Positions 24,488 to 32,428 of a stretch of DNA of 42,279 nucleotides are shown here, piece after piece. This stretch comes from an uncultured Phaeodactylibacter sp. GTDB lineage: Bacteria > Bacteroidota > Bacteroidia > Chitinophagales > Saprospiraceae. Position numbers and translations under genes: made by a program. Numbering within the stretch: the stretch's first letter is position 1; the number at the start of each line of letters is the position of its first letter. Below the pieces are notes generated by a model. The model worked only from the letters and a program-made list of their open reading frames with translations, had not been told where the DNA came from and ran no database searches. The stretch is taken from the NCBI GenBank assembly GCA_913057245.1, contig CAJXNH010000030.1:1-42279 (forward strand). The letters run 5' to 3'.

Positions 24488-25942
24488 ATGAGCAAGCGCA
24501 CAGAGATTCAAACGATACTGGAAGATTTTAAGCCCCGCATAGGGCAGGAGCTTACCGTTATGGGCTGGGTACGGGCCTTCCGTTCCAACCGTTTCATTGC
24601 CCTGAATGACGGTACGAGCATGGGCACACTGCAAGTCGTTGTGGATTTTGAGCAGATCCCGGAGGACGTGTTGAAGCAAATTTCTTTCCACGCCTGCATC
24701 AAGGCTACCGGCAAACTCGTGGAGTCACAGGGCGCGGGCCAGGATGTAGAGCTGCTGGCAGACACGGTGGAAATCCTGGGTGCTGCCAATCCGGAGGAAT
24801 ATCCCATGCAGCCGAAGGCCCAATCTCTGGAGTTCTTGCGCGAAAAAGCGCACTTCCGCATGCGCACTAATACTTTCAGTGCGGTATTCCGTATCCGTCA
24901 CGGTATTGCCTATGCGGTGCATAAGTATTACAATGATAATGGCTATTTCTACATGCACACCCCCATCATTACGGGCAGTGATGCAGAAGGTGCCGGTGAG
25001 ATGTTCCGGGTGACCAACCTGGACATCAGCAATCCGCCGCGGACAGAAGAAGGCGAAGTGGACTTCAAGGAAGACTTCTTCGAAAAGCCAACTAACCTTA
25101 CGGTATCTGGTCAGCTGCAGGCGGAAATCGGTGCCCTCGCCCTAGGTAAAGTGTACACCTTCGGGCCCACTTTCCGGGCGGAAAACTCCAACACTTCCCG
25201 CCACCTGGCCGAGTTTTGGATGATTGAGCCGGAGGTTGCCTTCTACGATATTTTTGACAATATGGACCTGGCGGAGGACTTCTGCAAGTACCTCATTAAC
25301 CATATCCTAGAAAACTACAGCGCAGAGCTTGAATTCCTGGATCAGCGCATTCAGAATCTGGAGAAAAATATGCCTAAAAACGAGCGCCGCGCTATGGGGC
25401 TCATCGAGACCCTGCGGTTTGTGGTGGACAACGACTTTGAGCGGATCACCTACACCGATGCGGTCAACATCCTGCGCAATTCCAAGCCTTACAAGAAAGG
25501 CAAGTTTGAGTATGATGTGGAGTGGGGCAAAGACCTGCAGGCAGAGCACGAACGCTACCTGGTGGAAAAGAAGTTCAAAAAGCCAGTCATCGTACGCGAT
25601 TACCCGGCATCTATCAAAGCCTTCTACATGCGCATGAACGATGAGCAGGAAGGCGTGCCGGGCAAAACCGTAGCCGCAATGGACGTTCTATTCCCGGGCA
25701 TCGGGGAGGTAATCGGTGGCTCACAGCGGGAAGAGCGGCTCGATGTACTAAAGGCACGTATGGCTGATATGAACGTGCACGAGGAAGAACTTTGGTGGTA
25801 CCTCGAACTGCGCAAGTTTGGCGGTGCACCACACGCCGGCTTTGGGCTGGGCTTCGAGCGCATGGTACAGTTCATCACCGGCATGGGCAATATCCGTGAC
25901 GTGATCGCTTTCCCGCGTACGCCGGGCAATGCGGAGTTCTAG
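24488..25942 (+). CDS. asnS: Asparagine--tRNA ligase
   Basis: 484 residues. The N-terminal OB-fold (VMGWVRAFRSNRFIALNDGT) binds the anticodon. The class II core has motif 1 region (TPIITGSDAEGAGEMFRV), motif 2 (FGPTFRAENSNTSRHLAEFW) and motif 3 (GFGLGFERMVQFITG). The TPIIT-SDAEGAGEMF signature and LAEFWMIEPE favour AsnRS over AspRS; residue-level discrimination was not tested. It charges tRNA(Asn) with asparagine in the cytoplasm. It is convergent with the DUF4199 gene through a shared hairpin, and likely has its own promoter after the hairpin at 24381-24417. Confidence 0.96.
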   Translation: MSKRTEIQTILEDFKPRIGQELTVMGWVRAFRSNRFIALNDGTSMGTLQVVVDFEQIPEDVLKQISFHACIKATGKLVESQGAGQDVELLADTVEILGAANPEEYPMQPKAQSLEFLREKAHFRMRTNTFSAVFRIRHGIAYAVHKYYNDNGYFYMHTPIITGSDAEGAGEMFRVTNLDISNPPRTEEGEVDFKEDFFEKPTNLTVSGQLQAEIGALALGKVYTFGPTFRAENSNTSRHLAEFWMIEPEVAFYDIFDNMDLAEDFCKYLINHILENYSAELEFLDQRIQNLEKNMPKNERRAMGLIETLRFVVDNDFERITYTDAVNILRNSKPYKKGKFEYDVEWGKDLQAEHERYLVEKKFKKPVIVRDYPASIKAFYMRMNDEQEGVPGKTVAAMDVLFPGIGEVIGGSQREERLDVLKARMADMNVHEEELWWYLELRKFGGAPHAGFGLGFERMVQFITGMGNIRDVIAFPRTPGNAEF

Positions 25943-25966
25943 AGGAAAACAGAAATAAACAAAACC

Positions 25967-25998
25967 GAAGGGCTGCAGCATCAAAACTGTAGCCCTTC
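25967..25998. terminator. Hairpin between convergent asnS and DUF4199 genes
   Basis: Twelve-base arms (25967-25978, 25987-25998, one wobble) around an eight-base loop. It lies between two stop codons in opposite orientation, so it probably serves both. Confidence 0.75.
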
Positions 25999-26004
25999 CT
26001 GTTA

Positions 26005-26493
26005 TTAAGTAATCTCCGGGCTGCGCTTTAGAAAAATGGCGACAACCGCTGAGGTCACTACTCCCATGATAATTGCGCCAATGCCGCCCTGCATCATGTA
26101 GGATTGCAAGTTAAAGTATTCCGCTGCGGCTTCGCGCGAGTCGTGGTAATCTACCTCCACCGAATAGGCAATGGCATTGGGGAAATACTCAGGAGAAATC
26201 AACGTGTGCGTAATCCACTGCGTCAGCGGGCTTAGCAGCGCAACGATGATACTGATAATCAGGCCGGACATAAACCCCTGTTTCCAGGTCATTTGCCCGC
26301 CCAGCTTTTGCCGCTTTTCCCGTAAAGCCAGCACGTAAATAACGATGGCAACAATCCCGAAAATATTAGTCATATAAGGGTGCTGCTCAATTTTGGGGCC
26401 ATGCCACCCCATGGCCTTCTCAAAGACCATCCAGGCCAGTGCTGCCGCACAAAAGATCAGCGCCCATTTGATTTCTGTTGCGTATTTTTTCAT
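26005..26493 (-). CDS. DUF4199 family membrane protein
   Basis: 162 residues with four predicted membrane helices: IKWALIFCAAALAWMVF (~8-24), IFGIVAIVIYVLAL (~44-57), GFMSGLIISIIVALLSPL (~73-90) and a C-terminal IGAIIMGVVTSAVVAIFL. The KQGFMSGL and YHDSREAAAEYFN segments fit the DUF4199 family, which is frequent in Bacteroidota and of unknown function. It is an inner-membrane protein. Its promoter is likely in the 62 bp between it and the lipoprotein gene at 26556. Confidence 0.85.
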   Translation of the reverse strand: MKKYATEIKWALIFCAAALAWMVFEKAMGWHGPKIEQHPYMTNIFGIVAIVIYVLALREKRQKLGGQMTWKQGFMSGLIISIIVALLSPLTQWITHTLISPEYFPNAIAYSVEVDYHDSREAAAEYFNLQSYMMQGGIGAIIMGVVTSAVVAIFLKRSPEIT

Positions 26494-26555
26494 GACTTAG
26501 GCATTTTGTACCTCCTAAGATAGGCAATACTCCATATAAAATGGGTAGAGATTTC

Positions 26556-27644
26556 TTAACGCAAACACCCGACTACCCTCCGTGCCAATGCATCAATCAG
26601 TTCCTCCGCCAAATCGTCGTCATCTGGCAGATCGCTGAAGTGGGTCTCTGTGATGTGCGAGGGGATAGCCCGGGTATCTCCCGAAATCTCGATTTGCTCG
26701 TCCCGGGCTTCCACCTGATCCGAAAAAGAGCAGCCCGACATGGTACACTGCCCACTCTGATTGATGATGTTCACCGATACGGAAAGGCTCGCCCGCTTGT
26801 GGTGCGTGATGTAGGCCACCGTACCGGAAACTTCTTCATAAACAGGGACTTCATAAGAATTACCGCTGGTGTCGCGTTTGGTTTCGTGGCCGGTGATGAC
26901 CTCCTTGGTATGGTGGTCTTCGCTACTGTCCTCCCATTCGTCAACATCCACATCACTGAAGTTGATTCGGATGACGCAGTCTGCCTCTGCAGGATGTAAG
27001 TTATAGCTCAATTGATAAAAGTCCCCGGCAGGCCCGGCAAGGTGGTCCAGCGCCCGCTCAGTATCAAAACGGTAGAAAAAGGGCGGATCGAGTTCTACCC
27101 GGGCCTGAAGCGTTCCACCCTTACGTGCTGCTTTTAACAGGGAGTCGAGTGAGGCTTCCACCGAATTGCCGGCATATTCCTCCGCATGCCTGAAGTCAAA
27201 ATAGGCTGCCTGAGCCGTGGACTTGCGGCCGGTAGTGTCAAACTCTAGCATCCTTTGCCGGCCACGGTCAAGGTAAGCCTGATAGATCAAGGGGCGGGTA
27301 CGTTGGTATTCGCTTTGCAGCCCGTCCAGCTCAAATTGCAGGGTACTCTGCAGGTAGGGTAGGGCAGGGGAGAGCTGTTCTTGCAGGTCCGCATTGCGGT
27401 CGAGAGCTTCAGCCCAATCGGCAGGATCATCAGAGGCGTAAAGTTGATCACGCAGGCCGTGCTCTCGTTGCAGGATTTGCTCGGCGGACCGCCGCATCAG
27501 GATATGGAGCTCCGGGTCACCCTGACTATGCTCAAACCGGTCAAGAGCTTTTTTGAAGGCTTTGTCATACTCACCTGCTTCAAAGGCTTGTCTTGGGGAT
27601 TGACAGGCGGCGAGCAATAGCAGTAGGTAAATGTATTTTTTCAT
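26556..27644 (-). CDS. Predicted lipoprotein of unknown function
   Basis: 362 residues from ATG 27644, giving MKKYIYLLLLLAACQSPRQA with lipobox LAAC (C14). An in-frame start further upstream (27689) would place 15 residues ahead of the signal and is rejected. After the Cys come helical stretches with a TPR-like opening (AFEAGEYDKAFKKALDRFEH). The C-terminal half is beta-rich (ADCVIRINFSDVDVDEWE, THHKRASLSVSVNIIN) and includes an acidic DLPDDDDLAEEL near the end. No catalytic motif is evident. It is probably anchored in the periplasm or on the outer membrane. The T9SS gene upstream on the same strand stops 84 bp away. Confidence 0.75.
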   Translation of the reverse strand: MKKYIYLLLLLAACQSPRQAFEAGEYDKAFKKALDRFEHSQGDPELHILMRRSAEQILQREHGLRDQLYASDDPADWAEALDRNADLQEQLSPALPYLQSTLQFELDGLQSEYQRTRPLIYQAYLDRGRQRMLEFDTTGRKSTAQAAYFDFRHAEEYAGNSVEASLDSLLKAARKGGTLQARVELDPPFFYRFDTERALDHLAGPAGDFYQLSYNLHPAEADCVIRINFSDVDVDEWEDSSEDHHTKEVITGHETKRDTSGNSYEVPVYEEVSGTVAYITHHKRASLSVSVNIINQSGQCTMSGCSFSDQVEARDEQIEISGDTRAIPSHITETHFSDLPDDDDLAEELIDALARRVVGCLR

Positions 27645-27728
27645 ACCAAGGGGTTTGGCATTGAAAATACGAACCACTGAGCATAGCATGACCCGCTCTC
27701 GCCTACTTTAGCGTGGTTTTAACGGTTG

Positions 27729-29504
27729 TCAGGGGGCTTTTATGAAGCGCTTAACGTTTTGCGTATCCCCATGCAGCCAGACAATAGCGTACAGCCCTGC
27801 CGGCAATTGCTCCAGCGCAAACCGGTGCTTTAGCGTACCGGGGCTTAAGGTGCTGCGCCTGAGTATTTGTCCATTGGAATGATAAAGCAGAAGCTCGCTA
27901 CCGGTATCCAGGCCGGAAGGCAGCGTGATGTCCACCCAATGTTCCGCCGGGTTAGGGGAGACTCGCCAGCTGGGTTCGGGCGGCGCTCCCTTGTGGATAT
28001 CTAGATTGGTGCAGAGCAGATTATCCTGATAAGTATGCTCCGTCGGTGCGCCATGGGCTGTAGCCCAAAAGCAGAGCTCGTAGGGGGGCTCCAGATCCTG
28101 TAGTAAGAACTGCATTTCTTCGTTAATGTTAAGTGTCGCGCTGCCTCCGGGCGGGATCGTCACTTCTTCGAATGGAAACCAAAAGCCAAATACCGTTCCA
28201 CACGGGTCTCTGAAATCGCCGCAAGTCCGTCTTCGGGTGCTTACGGACACACCGGAAACAGGAACACTTCCTTTATTAAGGACTTCAATACTGAAACCGC
28301 TGAGCGTCACAATGCCAAAGGAGCCGTCTTCACCATAGCAAATAATAGGAGGTTCCAAAATAGAGTACTCGCCCGACCATGTAATATTATGGATAGCAAT
28401 ATCGGCATCTGTCTCGGCAGTCGCAAAATCCTCTAAAGGTATGGTTCTAAAGGCGATTAGATTGGCCGCGCCTCCATTAGGCATAGAAGCTGGGCGGGAT
28501 AGTGGAGGAAAGCGCCCGCCATCTGGAATAAGCCGGTCGCCTAATAGTGCAATCGTGCCCTCCTGTATTGCAACATCCCACAAATAAGCATCCCAGGGAA
28601 GGAGAAAGTTCTCCCAGGTGTTCAGATCTGCAGAACGCTTTTGCATCCAGGTCCGGTTACTGGCATCCATCCCAAACAGGTAGTAATGCCCTTCATAGTA
28701 TTGAATGTGCTGGTATTCGACGCCAGACCAGACGATCTCTTTGCTCTGCGATTTGGTAAAGGGATACTCAGAAGTCCAAATCGTACTGTCAATAATTGCG
28801 CAAATTTGTGGCCCGCTGGCGTGGAAATCGCGAATAGCTACATAGTCCGGTGAAGAGAAACCTTCCAATTCCCAATGAGGGCTGGGAGATAGCAAGTCTT
28901 CTCTGTAGATTCTTCTGTGGAGCCTGACTGGGTATGGTGGAATAAAGCTCCTGGTATGAAACCATACTATAGAATCACCGTTGCTTTTGATGTCTCTTGC
29001 AAGTGTAGGATAATTGCTGTGCTTGATGTTTAGTGCCGAGTCCAGCAGTATTGTGCCCTGCAAGCCATTTGTGACAAAATGGCCCTCGGGAAGTCCGGCG
29101 ATGTGGTATACCGAATGGGGGGCTTCTCCGTTTTGCAACAGCTTTATTTGCTCCCCGTTTGAATTGAAAGTAGCTATTGCACTATCGGTATAAAAGTCAC
29201 ATGACCCCTGTGATCCTGACCATGCTAGTTGCCCCTTGCCATTTACAGCGGCATTGTACAAGCCATTAGCGCTCGTCCAGTTTGTGTATTGTTCCCGCTG
29301 AATACCAGAATCATTAATCAATGCTGCGTAACCACCAGATTCATACCGTTTGTTATTATAGGTTTTGGCTATAACAAACCATTCCCCATCATAAGGGATA
29401 ATCTCAGCAGGCTGACAATAAAAAGAAGGCTGCCAGCTCAGGTCCACATACTGAGCGGAAAGTTTGCAGGAAACCAACAGCAGCACAGGTAGAAAATAGC
29501 GCAT
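27729..29504 (-). CDS. Secreted protein with T9SS type A sorting domain
   Basis: 591 residues from ATG 29504, which opens the signal peptide MRYFLPVLLLVSCKLSAQ. The first ~330 residues alternate strands in a beta-propeller-like way (FYTDSAIATFNSNGEQIKLL, GHYYLFGMDASNRTW), then a CARDB-like or Ig-like domain with GSVPVSGVSVSTRRRTCGDF. The last ~80 residues are a type A sorting domain (WRVSPNPAEHWVDITLPSG ... LPAGLYAIVWLHG ... VKRFIKAP), so the protein should pass the outer membrane through the T9SS and have its tail removed. No catalytic residues were identified. The SSS symporter gene upstream on the same strand ends 93 bp away. Confidence 0.82.
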   Translation of the reverse strand: MRYFLPVLLLVSCKLSAQYVDLSWQPSFYCQPAEIIPYDGEWFVIAKTYNNKRYESGGYAALINDSGIQREQYTNWTSANGLYNAAVNGKGQLAWSGSQGSCDFYTDSAIATFNSNGEQIKLLQNGEAPHSVYHIAGLPEGHFVTNGLQGTILLDSALNIKHSNYPTLARDIKSNGDSIVWFHTRSFIPPYPVRLHRRIYREDLLSPSPHWELEGFSSPDYVAIRDFHASGPQICAIIDSTIWTSEYPFTKSQSKEIVWSGVEYQHIQYYEGHYYLFGMDASNRTWMQKRSADLNTWENFLLPWDAYLWDVAIQEGTIALLGDRLIPDGGRFPPLSRPASMPNGGAANLIAFRTIPLEDFATAETDADIAIHNITWSGEYSILEPPIICYGEDGSFGIVTLSGFSIEVLNKGSVPVSGVSVSTRRRTCGDFRDPCGTVFGFWFPFEEVTIPPGGSATLNINEEMQFLLQDLEPPYELCFWATAHGAPTEHTYQDNLLCTNLDIHKGAPPEPSWRVSPNPAEHWVDITLPSGLDTGSELLLYHSNGQILRRSTLSPGTLKHRFALEQLPAGLYAIVWLHGDTQNVKRFIKAP

Positions 29505-29597
29505 GTTTTTTACCCTCAAAATAGGCAAATCTTTTCACTGTACCGCTCTGACTTGCTGAGCAAGCCGCCTTAATGGGCAGAAGGGCATTGTGAAAGA

Positions 29598-31313
29598 TTA
29601 AGCATTCGTTGCGGTTGGTTTCGGCATCGCCTGCTCCAATATCCACGCAAACCCCATCACCAGTATGCACCCAATCAGATTCAGCCATAGGTAGGCGATG
29701 TTGATGATCTCCATGGAGTTGAGGGTGAAGATGATCAGTACGATGGCTTCTGCGATCAGCGCGCCGATGAAGACCGCCCGCCCGCCTACTTTTTTCATAA
29801 AGAAGGCCACCACAAAAATACCCAGAATGGCTCCGTAGAAAAGGGAGCCGATGATATTAACCGCCTGAATGAGGTTTTCAAACAGATTGGCAGTAGCCGC
29901 AAAAACCAGTGCAATGCCGCCCCAAACTGCCGTAAAGGCTTTGGATGCATTCAGGTAGTGCCGGTCGGTTTTGTCTTTGGCAAAGCTGCGCCGGTAGAGG
30001 TCAACCACCGTAGTCGTAGCCAGGGCGTTCAGCTCAGAAGCCGTGGAGGACATGGCCGCCGAAAAGATAACGGCAAGCAGCAGCCCGACCAGCCCCACCG
30101 GTAGATACTCCGTGACGAAAGTGATAAAGACGTAATCGGTGTCCTTGATCTTGGAAGCCGGGTCGGCCTGCAGAATGAGGTCCTTCGTGGCTTCACGCAA
30201 TTCGCTGTCGGTTTCCCGCAAAGTGGACAACCGCTGCTGAATCTCGGAAATGGCGGGCTCGTCGTTTTGGTCAATGGCACCCATAAGCGCCCGTACTTCT
30301 TCCTGTTGGGTTAGGAAAAGGGTGTTGTGTTGCGCCTGCAGGTTAGCGAGGTCGTCGGCATATTCGGTATTTTCCAGCTTTTCCAGATTGGCCGAATTGA
30401 AGTGGATGGGCGGCTGATTAAACTGGAAGAATACAAATACCAGTATGCCCACGAAAAGCACCAGAAACTGCATGGGCACTTTTAGAATACCATTGAAAAG
30501 CAGCCCCAGCCGACTTTCATTCAGCGATTTGCCGCTGAGGTAGCGCTGTACCTGCGACTGATCCGTACCGAAGTAGGACAGGAACAGGAATACCCCGCCC
30601 AGCATGCCCGACCAAAAGTTATACCGGTTGGACAGGTCAAATTCAAAGTCAACAACATTGAGCTTGCCCATTTTGCCAGCTACGCCCACCGCATCGCTAA
30701 AACCAACGTCCGGAGGTAACTGGAAAATCAAAATCATCGCCGCGATAAACATGCCTGACAGGATGACGATCATCTGCTGTTTTTGGGTCACGCTCACGGC
30801 CTTGGTACCCCCCAGCATGGTGTAAAAAATGACCAGCGCCCCAATAAACAGGACAGTCCACCGCAGGCTCCAGCCCAAAATAGTAGACAGGATGATGGCC
30901 GGCGCGTAGATGGTCAGCCCGGCTGCCAGCCCCCGTTGGATGAGGAAAAGAACGGCCGTAAGCGTCCGGGTACGCAGGTCAAAACGCCCTTCCAGGTACT
31001 CATAGGCGGTATAGACCTTGAGCCGGTAATAAATGGGCAATACGAAAACACACAAAATCACCATGGCCACCGGCAGCCCGAAGTAGAACTGCGCAAAACG
31101 CATCCCGTCCTCATAGGCCTGACCGGGTGTGGATAAAAAGGTGATTGCGCTGGCCTGAGTAGCCATGACCGAGAGCCCGATCGTCCACCACGGCAGGTCG
31201 CGGTCGCCCAACAGATAGCTTTGTACGTTGTCAACCTTTCGGGTGTACCATACTCCGTAAGCCACGATACTCAGCAGCGTGCCCAGCATTATTATCCAGT
31301 CCAGTGTTTCCAT
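29598..31313 (-). CDS. Sodium:solute symporter (SSS family)
   Basis: 571 residues, about thirteen membrane helices. SSS features include YLLGDRDLPWWTIGLSVMAT, YEYLEGRFDLRTRTLTAVLF, YTMLGGTKAVSVTQ and the SSTASELNALATTTVVDLY stretch near residue ~425. An unusual feature is a hydrophilic helical insertion of ~85 residues (~305-390: ANLEKLENTEYADDLANLQA, EIQQRLSTLRETDSELREAT) between two membrane segments, which may form a coiled coil on one side of the membrane. The substrate (sugar, amino acid, carboxylate) cannot be told. A 50-residue membrane protein lies 68 bases upstream on the same strand and may be a small subunit. Confidence 0.9.
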   Translation of the reverse strand: METLDWIIMLGTLLSIVAYGVWYTRKVDNVQSYLLGDRDLPWWTIGLSVMATQASAITFLSTPGQAYEDGMRFAQFYFGLPVAMVILCVFVLPIYYRLKVYTAYEYLEGRFDLRTRTLTAVLFLIQRGLAAGLTIYAPAIILSTILGWSLRWTVLFIGALVIFYTMLGGTKAVSVTQKQQMIVILSGMFIAAMILIFQLPPDVGFSDAVGVAGKMGKLNVVDFEFDLSNRYNFWSGMLGGVFLFLSYFGTDQSQVQRYLSGKSLNESRLGLLFNGILKVPMQFLVLFVGILVFVFFQFNQPPIHFNSANLEKLENTEYADDLANLQAQHNTLFLTQQEEVRALMGAIDQNDEPAISEIQQRLSTLRETDSELREATKDLILQADPASKIKDTDYVFITFVTEYLPVGLVGLLLAVIFSAAMSSTASELNALATTTVVDLYRRSFAKDKTDRHYLNASKAFTAVWGGIALVFAATANLFENLIQAVNIIGSLFYGAILGIFVVAFFMKKVGGRAVFIGALIAEAIVLIIFTLNSMEIINIAYLWLNLIGCILVMGFAWILEQAMPKPTATNA

Positions 31314-31381
31314 GTGCGCTTTGGTTAGTCTTTTTTAGTGAGGATGGGCAACAGGTCGTGCCCTGTTGGCAGGCAACTGCC

Positions 31382-31534
31382 TTAGGAATAAGCTTGTGTA
31401 AACCAGTAGAATAAGGTGATAATGATGGCGTGTAGGATGAGCACAAACAGGTACATCCGGTTCCAGGTCTTCAGGATAGGCGGTGGCCCGTCATCGGGCA
31501 AAGGTTGCGGGTCTTGTTGGTCAGGCATGGCCAT
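31382..31534 (-). CDS. Small single-pass membrane protein upstream of the symporter
   Basis: 50 residues from ATG 31534 (or 48 from ATG 31528). The frame runs on upstream, but the extension is not protein-like. MAMPDQQDPQPLPDD is a Pro/Asp/Gln-rich cytoplasmic-type tail; then a Trp-Asn-Arg boundary and the membrane segment MYLFVLILHAIIITLFYWFT. It precedes the symporter by 68 bases on the same strand. Small one- or two-helix proteins are known partners of several SSS and related transporters, so a symporter accessory subunit is a reasonable inference. I cannot match it to a named family. Confidence 0.6.
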   Translation of the reverse strand: MAMPDQQDPQPLPDDGPPPILKTWNRMYLFVLILHAIIITLFYWFTQAYS

Positions 31535-31642
31535 ACGATTGATCTTTAGGTTCTGAACGGCTAAAATAGAAGGATATGCCGGAATGGACAATTTTGATTC
31601 CGGATTGTTGCGTCGTGGTTTAGCATTCCGGTATTGGAACTG

Positions 31643-31673
31643 TTTTGCCAATTTTTTAGTTTTATTGGCAAAA
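31643..31673. promoter_or_regulatory. Palindromic operator over the AbrB-like antitoxin start
   Basis: Perfect 10-base arms TTTTGCCAAT (31643-31652) and ATTGGCAAAA (31664-31673), 11 bases apart. The right arm's last base is the A of the ATG at 31673. A TAGTTTTA box (31657-31664), one base from TAnnTTTG, lies between the arms. This is what an autoregulatory site of an AbrB/MazE-type antitoxin looks like. Confidence 0.6.
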
Positions 31674-31966
31674 TGAAGATTATGGAAGTCAAAATAGACA
31701 AGTTTGGGCGCATTCTGATCCCTAAAAAAGTCCGGGAGGAACTGGGGTTGAAGGCTGGGCAATATCTGGAAATAGGGCAGGTGAACGAGCAGGAGGGAAT
31801 TTACCTTAAAAAGCAGCCGGCAGCAGCACCGCAATTAACACATTCTGCTGAAGGCTTCCCGTTTTTTTTATTTGAAGAAAGCCTGGACCAAGAGGACGTC
31901 CCTGATGCTGCAAGCCTGATTAAGATCTCACGCGAGGAAAGAGACCAAAAAATAATGGGCTTATGA
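31673..31966 (+). CDS. AbrB/MazE/SpoVT-type antitoxin
   Basis: 97 residues from ATG 31673 (94 if ATG 31682 is used). The swapped-hairpin DNA-binding domain is MEVKIDKFGRILIPKKVREE with the family's GRIxIPKxxRxxLGLxxG pattern, completed by LGLKAGQYLEIGQVNEQEGI. The C-terminal tail (FLFEESLDQEDVPDAASLIK) is acidic and probably wraps the toxin active site. The stop overlaps the PIN-toxin start by four bases (ATGA), the classic arrangement of a toxin-antitoxin operon, and a palindrome covers the start. It should repress its own operon and neutralise the toxin. Confidence 0.88.
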   Translation: MKIMEVKIDKFGRILIPKKVREELGLKAGQYLEIGQVNEQEGIYLKKQPAAAPQLTHSAEGFPFFLFEESLDQEDVPDAASLIKISREERDQKIMGL

Positions 31967-32406
31967 TCAGGCATTATTTTGATACTTCTGTTTTGATTCC
32001 GGCATTGGTTTCGGCACACCCTCAGCATAAAGCAAGTCTTCAGTTGATGGACAATGCGCTAAGCAGTGGAGTAGGTGTTACCTCAGTTACACATACCTAT
32101 GCCGAATTGTATTCCAACCTGACAAAGCTGCCCAAAGGCTTGGCGATTCCACCGGATTTGGCCTTCCAGTTGATCACAAAAGAGATCGGGGCTATTTTTG
32201 AAATTGTTGAATTGGCCAGGTCTGACTACGAAGCCGCCCTCCAACGCTGCGCCCAAAAGGGACTGGTTAGCGGAGTGATTTACGATGCCCTGCACCTGCA
32301 GGCGGCTTTAAAGGCTGAGGTGTCCGTTTTGTACACTCATAATTTTTCCGATTTCGAACGCCTGCTCAATCCTGCCGATAAAATTGAACTGAAAGCTGTA
32401 CCTTAG
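31963..32406 (+). CDS. PIN domain ribonuclease toxin (VapC-like)
   Basis: 147 residues. MIRHYFDTSVLIPALV carries the first catalytic Asp (D7); the second acidic residue is E48 in YAELYSNL; D108 lies in VSGVIYDALHLQAAL, the VapC signature helix; and THNFSDF (D130) is the usual end of the fold, with Asn at position 127. Such Mg2+-dependent nucleases cut tRNA or rRNA. It overlaps the antitoxin stop by four bases. The TPM gene starts 22 bases later, so readthrough from the toxin operon is possible. Confidence 0.9.
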   Translation: MIRHYFDTSVLIPALVSAHPQHKASLQLMDNALSSGVGVTSVTHTYAELYSNLTKLPKGLAIPPDLAFQLITKEIGAIFEIVELARSDYEAALQRCAQKGLVSGVIYDALHLQAALKAEVSVLYTHNFSDFERLLNPADKIELKAVP

Positions 32407-32428
32407 GAGCCGGCTAATTCCTATTCTT

